Virus record (IMG/VR): IMGVR_UViG_3300010401_000062
Span: 1-34,062 of that record
Direction: 5' to 3' (one strand)
DNA: 34,062 nucleotides
Origin: a virus
The notes under the pieces were generated by a model that was not told where the DNA came from, did not search any database, and saw only the letters and a list, made by a program, of their open reading frames with translations. The stretch's first letter is position 1; each line of letters begins with the position of its first letter. Of the stretch, positions 29,834 to 34,062 are shown in pieces. Position numbers and translations under genes: made by a program.

Positions 29834-29842
29834 GGGGGCAGT

Positions 29843-30244
29843 ATGAAAAAGTTATTGTTCGGTCTCTTGCTGTTAATTGGAAGCCAGGTTCATGCAGATA
29901 CTTTCTGCACGGATTGGGGAAAAGCAAATCTATGTCTTCCAGTAGTAAAAGGCGTTGACACGGCTTACGGTTACGACTTTATCAGTAACCAGAGCCAAGC
30001 CTTGGCCGAAACTCCGATAGGAATCTGGAATATCAAAGACGACGCTAAAATTAATTTCAAGTTCGGCGGAGTCTTGAGCGAATTCCATAAAGGTTCGCCC
30101 TTTATCGGTATTGATTATTCCGTCGAGAATCCCCTGTCAGCATTCATTGACATCAATCCTGGAATTTACGGCGGAAAGAATTGGTCTGACGGTTCCTACT
30201 TCTGGGGTCTTAAAGCTTCCATCCAAATCATCGCGCCTAAATAA
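29843..30244 (+). CDS. Secreted protein, possible small beta-barrel, 133 aa
   Basis: Signal peptide MKKLLFGLLLLIGSQVHA, then two cysteines (TFCTDWGKANLCLP). The remaining part has alternating strands (KINFKFGGVLSEFHK; SFIGIDYSVENP-like; FWGLKASIQIIAPK) ending in an aromatic-poor strand. It could be a periplasmic or outer-membrane protein; a lysis or exclusion role is speculation. Junction TAAGGGGGCAGTATG resembles the 3458/3792/4051 junctions. Confidence 0.6.
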   Translation: MKKLLFGLLLLIGSQVHADTFCTDWGKANLCLPVVKGVDTAYGYDFISNQSQALAETPIGIWNIKDDAKINFKFGGVLSEFHKGSPFIGIDYSVENPLSAFIDINPGIYGGKNWSDGSYFWGLKASIQIIAPK

Positions 30245-30654
30245 TGGACTATCCCACAGCTGACTACTACACAATTTTAGCTGGTGAAATCTGGGGGCCG
30301 GTGAGATGTGAAAGTCTGGACGGAAGTGAAATGTATCTTCCCGAAGTCTCGGGGTCAACCCGATTCTTAAATTTCAAACCTTTTGAGCAGGATGGGAAAA
30401 TGTGGGGCGTCAGCAATATTCAAAAGAAGTCAAAAAAGGGATGGATCAAGACTGACCCGGACTGTTATCACCGCTGGTATTGGTTCCGTCAACAGAAGCA
30501 AGACGATCAAGGGAACTGGATTCCTGGAACTGAGCTCGGTTTCTATTTCAGGAAACCTTTTAGTTGGCGCTGGGACGTGGCGGGAACCGTCATTGACGAA
30601 ATCTTAAGGCATTGGATCTGGACCAAAGGGTACTTGGGCGGACATTGGGATTAA
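30244..30654 (+). CDS. Aromatic-rich conserved phage protein, 136 aa
   Basis: Rich in Trp and Tyr: HRWYWFRQQKQDDQGNWIPG, then FYFRKPFSWRWDVAGTV and YLGGHWD at the end. The spacing of W/Y and GGHWD looks like a conserved phage hypothetical family, but I cannot name it. Starts at ATG 30244, sharing one base with the previous TAA (TAATGG). A hairpin-rich gap follows. Confidence 0.6.
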   Translation: MDYPTADYYTILAGEIWGPVRCESLDGSEMYLPEVSGSTRFLNFKPFEQDGKMWGVSNIQKKSKKGWIKTDPDCYHRWYWFRQQKQDDQGNWIPGTELGFYFRKPFSWRWDVAGTVIDEILRHWIWTKGYLGGHWD

Positions 30655-30655
30655 A

Positions 30656-30727
30656 GGCGGGTCGCTCCCGCCATGTGCCGGGAATCTACGTGACGGCGAA
30701 TGATCACGTTGGTCACGAAATACCGGC
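30656..30727 (+). ncRNA. Structured gap between 30654 and the holin gene
   Basis: Hairpin GGCGGG-TCGCT-CCCGCC (30656-30672) is followed by nested helices GCCGG/CCGGC (30677-30681/30723-30727) and CGTGAC/GTCACG (30689-30694/30712-30717). No T-tract. The end (CGCAAATTTAAGGAGG) resembles those at 16065 and 32467. May act as an mRNA 5' structure controlling holin translation. Confidence 0.45.
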
Positions 30728-30746
30728 GCAAATTTAAGGAGGTGTT

Positions 30747-31031
30747 ATGGATAAATTACGAGAATGGTTGTTGGAAGTGGTGGTTAAAAAAGGTGGTCCA
30801 TCGTTAATTCGTGGGGCCATCTTAGGAATCTTCGCATGGTTACTTGCCAAACAAGGAGCCTTGGCCTCCTTTGGTATCGTGGCAGACCAAGCTACGCACA
30901 CAGTCACGGTTCACTTGGACCAACTGAATATGGCCTTAGTAGCCGGCCTCCCCGCGGTCTTGGCCGCGGTCATTAAAATATTCAATCACCAAGCCTCTGA
31001 AATAATCAAGCCCTCAGCCCCTACAAATTAG
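30747..31031 (+). CDS. Probable holin, 94 aa
   Basis: Two hydrophobic segments (LIRGAILGIFAWLLAKQGAL; MALVAGLPAVLAAVIKIF) in a small protein with a charged N-terminus (MDKLREWLLEVVVKKGGP), as in class II holins. Clustered with the M15 endolysin. Holins form membrane lesions that release the endolysin and time lysis. Good SD (AAGGAGG). Confidence 0.65.
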   Translation: MDKLREWLLEVVVKKGGPSLIRGAILGIFAWLLAKQGALASFGIVADQATHTVTVHLDQLNMALVAGLPAVLAAVIKIFNHQASEIIKPSAPTN

Positions 31032-31092
31032 TAATTCTACCTCCTCGGTGGATTACGAGCGCTCCGGTGGCGACTGGTCCTCCTGCCGGGGC

Positions 31093-31114
31093 GTCTTTTT
31101 TAAAAGACTTGACA
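31093..31114 (+). promoter_or_regulatory. Palindrome next to a -35-like TTGACA
   Basis: GTCTTTT-TT-AAAAGAC (31093-31108) is a perfect palindrome; TTGACA (31109-31114) follows directly. No good -10 box lies 16-18 bases on, so a promoter is only tentative. The palindrome could be an operator or a terminator stem for the holin transcript. Upstream, CCGGT-GGCG-ACTGG (near 31065-31078) is another hairpin. Confidence 0.35.
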
Positions 31115-31166
31115 CCGATGCGGTATATTTGGCAACATCCTGACAACAAAACAAATGGAGGACCAA

Positions 31167-32063
31167 ATGGACCAAGAATTACAGACGATACCCGCCGCAT
31201 GGACGCCCAAAGAAGTGATGCAGCAAGTTCAAGCCATCCAGCAGTTGATGAGGGATGGAATGACCCAAGACGAGCACTACGGAATCATACCCGGGACGAA
31301 TTCAAAAAAACCGACTCTCTTAAAATCAGGGGCTGAGAAACTGGGGCTCATGTTCAGGCTCGCACCTAAATACGAGATCACCGAAAACAACCTCCCCAAC
31401 AATCACAAGGAATTCCGAATTACTTGTTCTTTGTACCACATCAACACAGGTAGTTTCTGGGGTCAGGGGGTGGGCTATTGCTCAACCATGGAATCAAAGT
31501 ATCGCTACCGATCAGGGGTGGGAGAATCCACGAAAGTACAGGTTCCGAAGGCTTACTGGGATTTAAGACGGGTGGGGAAGTCTGATGAAGCTTTACAACT
31601 CATCGGAGGGAAGGGGTACACCACCAAAAAGGGTGATGACGGACTTTGGTGGATTCACGAGAAGATTGAAAAGACAGAAAACCCAGATATAGCGGATGTT
31701 TACAACACAGCCCTTAAAATCGGCAAGAAAAGGGCTTTGGTTGACGCTACCTTGACCGCAACCGCAGCCTCTGACATCTTCACCCAAGACTTAGAGGAAA
31801 TCATGCCTGAGAAGGTCGAAGCAGCCAAAGTAGTTGAAGAAGTGAAGCCCGAGCCTGTTAAGGCCAAATCTGGGGACGAATTGATAAGCCACGACGAGCA
31901 GTTGGAACTGATAAGACTACTCAAAGAAAAAAGAGTTTCCAAGGATGAATATTTGGGATTTCTTGAGAAAACATGGGGTATCGCTGGTACAGCCAAGATC
32001 CAGAAGAAACATTATGACACGGTTTACGGCTGGATCATTATGAATGAGGGTGAGAAAGTATGA
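31167..32063 (+). CDS. Conserved phage recombination-associated protein, 298 aa
   Basis: ATG 31167 follows GGAGG; the earlier ATG 31155 overlaps that SD. Features I recall from a phage family of unknown mechanism: MTQDEHYGIIPGTNSKKPTL, LKSGAEKLGLMFRL, CSTMESKYRYR, and KKRALVDATLTATAASDIFT-QDLEE. It sits next to the 32060 gene, which often accompanies it, in early modules with recombination functions. ssDNA annealing or binding is a guess. A C-terminal linker (EEVKPEPVKAKSG) leads to a small helical domain (LLKEKRVSKDEYLGFLEKTW). Confidence 0.6.
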   Translation: MDQELQTIPAAWTPKEVMQQVQAIQQLMRDGMTQDEHYGIIPGTNSKKPTLLKSGAEKLGLMFRLAPKYEITENNLPNNHKEFRITCSLYHINTGSFWGQGVGYCSTMESKYRYRSGVGESTKVQVPKAYWDLRRVGKSDEALQLIGGKGYTTKKGDDGLWWIHEKIEKTENPDIADVYNTALKIGKKRALVDATLTATAASDIFTQDLEEIMPEKVEAAKVVEEVKPEPVKAKSGDELISHDEQLELIRLLKEKRVSKDEYLGFLEKTWGIAGTAKIQKKHYDTVYGWIIMNEGEKV

Positions 32064-32365
32064 ACCATCCTCAAGGGGAAAATATCGAAGCGGTCTTGGA
32101 GTCAATGCCTGATGTTGTGGCCTCGGCTTTACAGGATTGGCGGATAGCTACTTTGGACCGTGAGAAAGTTGAGGCTCTTTTGTACGCCGCGACCAAGGCT
32201 CAGGACAGTGATAAGTCTGCGGCCGAGATCAAGGCGATTATTAACGCTAATCCAGACCGTTATCAGGCTGTTTTAAACGAGATAAAAGCGGAATCTCAAT
32301 ATGTGCGCCTGTACGAGCGTTTATTGAGTGCTAAAAAAAGAGCTTCGCTCAGAACCGCTTTTTAA
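32060..32365 (+). CDS. Conserved helical phage protein, 101 aa
   Basis: ATG 32060 overlaps the previous stop. All-helical: VEALLYAATKAQDSDKSAAE, IKAIINANPDRYQAVLNEI, ending AKKRASLRTAF. The '...Y.RLYERLLSAKKRASLRTAF' C-terminus is one I recall in a small phage family next to the 31167-type protein. Probably a recombination partner; mechanism unknown. Confidence 0.6.
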   Translation: MNHPQGENIEAVLESMPDVVASALQDWRIATLDREKVEALLYAATKAQDSDKSAAEIKAIINANPDRYQAVLNEIKAESQYVRLYERLLSAKKRASLRTAF

Positions 32366-32487
32366 TTTCTGTGTGAGCCGGGGGGTTAGGCACAGATACG
32401 GGGCATGGCGGCGAAATAGGGCTCGTCGACAATTCCTTCACCCGACCGTTCTGTACCATGCGCAGGCGGTAAATTTAAAGGAGAAAT
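32366..32487 (+). other. Gene-free gap with possible RNA structure
   Basis: CTGTG...CACAG (32369-32373 and about 32390-32394) enclose GCC/GGC; GCATGG (32403-32408) pairs with CCATGC (32457-32462). No terminator T-tract. AAATTTAAAGGAG at the end is the SD of the next gene. Confidence 0.35.
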
Positions 32488-32640
32488 ATGAAAAAATTAA
32501 ATGAACGAGAAAAAATCGCACTTCATCAACTAAAATTAATTGAAATTGAGAATATGCGCTTTATCAGATATATCCCATCCCTCATAATCATTGTTCTGGG
32601 TATTGCTCTCATGTCGATTGCTTTCTGGATAAAGAAATGA
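32488..32640 (+). CDS. 50-residue membrane miniprotein
   Basis: ATG 32488 after AAAGGAG. A charged helix (MKKLNEREKIALHQLKLIEI) precedes one membrane span (YIPSLIIIVLGIALMSIAFW) with a Lys-Lys end. Function unknown. TGA 32638-32640 is overlapped by ATG 32637. Confidence 0.6.
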   Translation: MKKLNEREKIALHQLKLIEIENMRFIRYIPSLIIIVLGIALMSIAFWIKK

Positions 32641-32837
32641 ACTCAATGATAGGCCGGCCATTCGTGAAATCTGACTACTGCTACAAGGGGCATAGACTTA
32701 CCAACTCAAACGTTTATTTTTACAAGCGCGATCAAAAGCGCAGATGTAAGACTTGCAAAAACAAATGGGAAGAACTCAATGGGAACCATTGGGGCAAAGA
32801 TAATCGGTACGGAGGGAACAATGCCAACGGGATTTAA
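32637..32837 (+). CDS. Zinc-knuckle protein, 66 aa (HNH-like N-terminal fragment)
   Basis: CYKGHRLTNSNVYFYKRDQK then RRCKTCKNKW: the CxxGHxLT...N...RxCxxC pattern forms the zinc-knuckle start of many phage HNH nucleases, but the HNH part is missing. It may be a truncated nuclease or an independent nucleic-acid-binding miniprotein. ATGA overlap upstream; its end overlaps the next gene. Confidence 0.55.
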   Translation: MNSMIGRPFVKSDYCYKGHRLTNSNVYFYKRDQKRRCKTCKNKWEELNGNHWGKDNRYGGNNANGI

Positions 32838-33204
32838 TGTCGAGACCGGATCGAAACTTTCCCCGAAACTTTTAAGCTACGCTCCGATTCTTCTTAAATT
32901 CTTAAAGACAGAAAGGGAGCAGCGGGGGAGGGGGCCGGGCAATTCACTCTTAAGTATTGAAATTGAAAGCCATCTTTCAACTTTCGGCCGAGACGTGAAA
33001 GGTTCCGATGTTCGAGCCATGGTCAATTACTTAAGGAGAAATAAATATCCTGTGGGGAGTAACGCCGATGGGTATTTTCTGGCAATTAATCGACAGGAAT
33101 TGGATTTCACCATCCAACATATGCAAGAAAGGATTTCTTCAATCAGAGCAGCGCTAAATGGATTAGAAGGTTCTTTTGACGATCAAGAAGAGGTTCTTCT
33201 TTAG
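32821..33204 (+). CDS. Winged-helix-like DNA-binding protein, 127 aa
   Basis: ATG 32821 has CGGAGGG upstream; an in-frame ATG at 32779 lies deeper in the previous gene. The middle, LSTFGRDVKGSDVRAMVNYL then RRNKYPVGSNADGYFLA, fits a winged-helix: a recognition helix (DVRAMVNYLRR) followed by a wing (YPVGS...GYFLA) and a dimerisation helix (IQHMQERISSIRAAL). Such phage proteins act in replication or regulation. Its last 62 bases overlap the minus-strand gene tail to tail. Confidence 0.6.
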   Translation: MPTGFNVETGSKLSPKLLSYAPILLKFLKTEREQRGRGPGNSLLSIEIESHLSTFGRDVKGSDVRAMVNYLRRNKYPVGSNADGYFLAINRQELDFTIQHMQERISSIRAALNGLEGSFDDQEEVLL

Positions 33205-33364
33205 GAACCCAGTATTTTATGTTCCAGTTGAAAATAGACATTTCTCGGGAATCTTCAATGGGACCAGACCGACCGCATTTTTTACAAGCGACCTGGTATC
33301 CAAGTTGAGGATTGAACCGAAGGTAGTAGTTTGGTGAGCCACAGGGGCAATCGAGAGTTATCAT
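33143..33364 (-). CDS. Lar-like zinc-ribbon protein, minus strand, 73 aa
   Basis: The only convincing minus-strand gene. CPCGSPNYYLRF, then VACKKCGRSGP, EDSREMSIFNWN: two knuckles followed by GP...E...WN, the pattern of restriction-alleviation Lar-like proteins (CP-x-C-G...V-x-C-x-x-CG-x-x-GP...A-x-x-x-WN). A role in evading host restriction is possible by analogy only. No clear SD precedes ATG (33364). It converges on the winged-helix gene. Confidence 0.55.
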   Translation of the reverse strand: MITLDCPCGSPNYYLRFNPQLGYQVACKKCGRSGPIEDSREMSIFNWNIKYWVPKEEPLLDRQKNLLIHLALL

Positions 33365-33415
33365 GGTTATTTAGATGTTTCGGATACGGAAAGGTAACAA
33401 AAAAGTTGCAAGTCA

Positions 33416-33433
33416 TTTTACAAAAATGTAAAA
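33416..33433. promoter_or_regulatory. Operator-like inverted repeat
   Basis: TTTTACA-AAAA-TGTAAAA, perfect seven-base arms with a four-base spacer, lies in AT-rich DNA upstream of the minus-strand gene and of the RNA at 33451. It looks like a dimeric repressor site controlling divergent transcription. No clear -35/-10 pair is visible on either strand. Confidence 0.5.
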
Positions 33434-33450
33434 AATAAAAATATGAACCA

Positions 33451-33512
33451 AAAACTTCCGATTTCATACAATCATTTAGTGGCGGTGGTTTACCGGAAGT
33501 TTTCCATCGCCA
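33451..33512 (+). ncRNA. Bistable RNA element ahead of a terminator
   Basis: AAAACTTCCG (33451-33460) pairs perfectly with CGGAAGTTTT (33494-33503). TGGCGGTGG (33480-33488) pairs with CCATCGCCA (33504-33512), nine pairs with one G-U. The helices interleave and abut at 33503/33504, so both cannot form fully at once: a switch-like arrangement. A terminator follows at 33523. It may be a small RNA or an attenuator. The open frame at 33443-33685 runs through it and is not taken as a gene. Confidence 0.5.
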
Positions 33513-33522
33513 AAGTTACAAT

Positions 33523-33567
33523 CAGAAAGCCTCGCTATCCTTCGGGACGGCGGGGCTTTTCTGTTTT
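33523..33567 (+). terminator. Intrinsic terminator-like hairpin
   Basis: GCCTCGC (33529-33535) pairs with GCGGGGC (33550-33556), extended outward by CAGAAA (33523-33528) with TTTTCTG (33557-33563) and inward by TCC/GGA; T-rich 33557-33567. It ends the RNA at 33451. Confidence 0.75.
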
Positions 33568-33763
33568 ACTGGCCTCGTTCAAACACTCTTTGCTGAGCCA
33601 GAATAAATCAAGCGAAAGAAAAGTGACCAACTGCAAGCTCTGTGCTTTTACCCTTTCTCACAACTTGCGACCTGCATACTCTTAAATTCTTAAGAAATAG
33701 AGTCATACAGAGAGACGACGCTTTGAATCCCGGTTATGCAGGGGGGCAAAGAAAGGGAGAGCT
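33568..33763 (+). other. Gene-free leader of the right-hand operon
   Basis: No convincing gene. A palindrome TTCTTAAGAA (33688-33697) sits within ACTCT...AGAGT (around 33677-33703). A weak -35-like TTGCGA lies at about 33665 without a good -10. GAAAGGGAGA before 33764 is the SD of the next gene. Confidence 0.35.
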
Positions 33764-33889
33764 ATGTTTAAAAAAAGAAAAGGTTTGGTGTTTTTTAAGA
33801 ATTCAATTTGGCAAGTGAATGGCTACTTTTTCACGATTCAGTTGATGTGCTTTATTTTTAACGGGCAATTCATTGAGGGTGATTTCTAA
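33764..33889 (+). CDS. 41-residue hypothetical protein
   Basis: ATG 33764 with AAAGGGAGAG upstream. MFKKRKGLVFFKNSIWQVNG is followed by a hydrophobic, Phe-rich part (YFFTIQLMCFIFNGQF). It could be membrane associated. First gene after the regulatory gap. No family recognised. Confidence 0.5.
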   Translation: MFKKRKGLVFFKNSIWQVNGYFFTIQLMCFIFNGQFIEGDF

Positions 33890-33904
33890 AAAAGGAGCTT
33901 AAAC

Positions 33905-34062
33905 ATGATTCGGCCAAGTCCAAATGAAGTAACGGAATATGCCAAAAGCATAGGATTTAGTCTTAAGGGCGAGCATTTCTGTGATTACTACGAGTCAAAA
34001 GGCTGGTGTGTAGGAAAGTCCCCGATGAAAAGCTGGCAAGCGGCAGTAAGGACATGGAAGCA
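33905..34062 (+). CDS. Replication-module protein, 3'-truncated by window edge
   Basis: ATG 33905 after AAAAGGAG. The 52 visible codons give MIRPSPNEVTEYAKSIGF, then FCDYYESKGWCVGKSPMKSW-QAAVRTW. The pattern F-x-x-YY-x-x-x-GW-x-VGK-x-PMK-x-W-x-AAVRTW is common in phage replication-region proteins, mostly of Gram-positive phages, sometimes linked to replication initiators. The C-terminus lies outside the window. Confidence 0.65.
   Translation, partial: MIRPSPNEVTEYAKSIGFSLKGEHFCDYYESKGWCVGKSPMKSWQAAVRTWK

Noticed and set aside
31109-31140. Full promoter before the recombination gene
   Set aside because: TTGACA is perfect, but no acceptable -10 hexamer lies 16-18 bases downstream (TATATT is only 9 bases away).
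33443-33685. 80-codon plus-strand open frame
   Set aside because: No SD, odd composition, and it runs through a perfect 10-base inverted repeat and an intrinsic terminator. The RNA interpretation explains the sequence better.
1-34062. CRISPR array, insertion sequence or integrase
   Set aside because: No regularly spaced direct repeats of 24-40 bases and no transposase or integrase motif in any convincing frame.

Overview
The window is a contiguous piece of a tailed double-stranded DNA phage (virus or prophage) genome, probably podovirus-like. Virion genes run in one direction in the usual order: small terminase candidate (8478-8822), large terminase (8755-10236), portal (about 12008-14035), scaffold (15062-15985), major capsid protein (16092-17405), fibre or decoration proteins, a connector-like protein (19765-20712), a large tail nozzle/propeller-like protein (20714-23212), three or four presumptive internal virion (ejection) proteins (24081-29130), then lysis genes (29139-31031). 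No tape-measure, sheath or baseplate gene is seen, which fits a short-tailed phage. The host is probably a Gram-negative-type bacterium: there is a lipoprotein signal, several Sec signal peptides, a type IV prepilin N-terminus, and strong Shine-Dalgarno (SD) sequences. Host phylum cannot be fixed from the sequence.

Layout: 1-2232 is a tight operon of an HNH nuclease fragment and tiny, mostly unknown genes chained by ATGA/GTGA overlaps. 2233-3055 has no convincing protein gene but is full of RNA-like structure: four tRNA-like T-arms, at least two tRNA-like acceptor stems, a repeated lead motif, and a long-range stem. 3056-8449 is a second accessory block: a prepilin-like fusion protein, three gene junctions with an identical 16-bp sequence, an HExxH protein, a lipoprotein, zinc-knuckle miniproteins, and a GT-C-type membrane glycosyltransferase. 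8454-31031 is the packaging, morphogenesis and lysis module; several of its intergenic gaps hold hairpins, two intrinsic terminators and a pseudoknot-like element. 31032-34062 starts the early/recombination side: a phage recombination-associated pair, a winged-helix-like protein, the only minus-strand gene (Lar-like zinc ribbon), a regulatory gap with an operator-like inverted repeat and a bistable RNA plus terminator, and a replication-type gene running off the end.

Most genes are translationally coupled: stop and start codons overlap as ATGA, GTGA, TTGA or TAATG. Many true genes are under 60 codons and were found by following this coupling. Two adjacent genes (11652 and the portal, about 12008) seem to start on near-cognate ATT and ATA codons that overlap the previous stop in the same way. 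The clearest candidate for something undescribed is the structured RNA array at 2222-3020, followed by the bistable RNA at 33451-33567 and the pseudoknot/terminator at 14937-15038. All functions below are read from motifs, gene order and recalled family features; no database search was possible.
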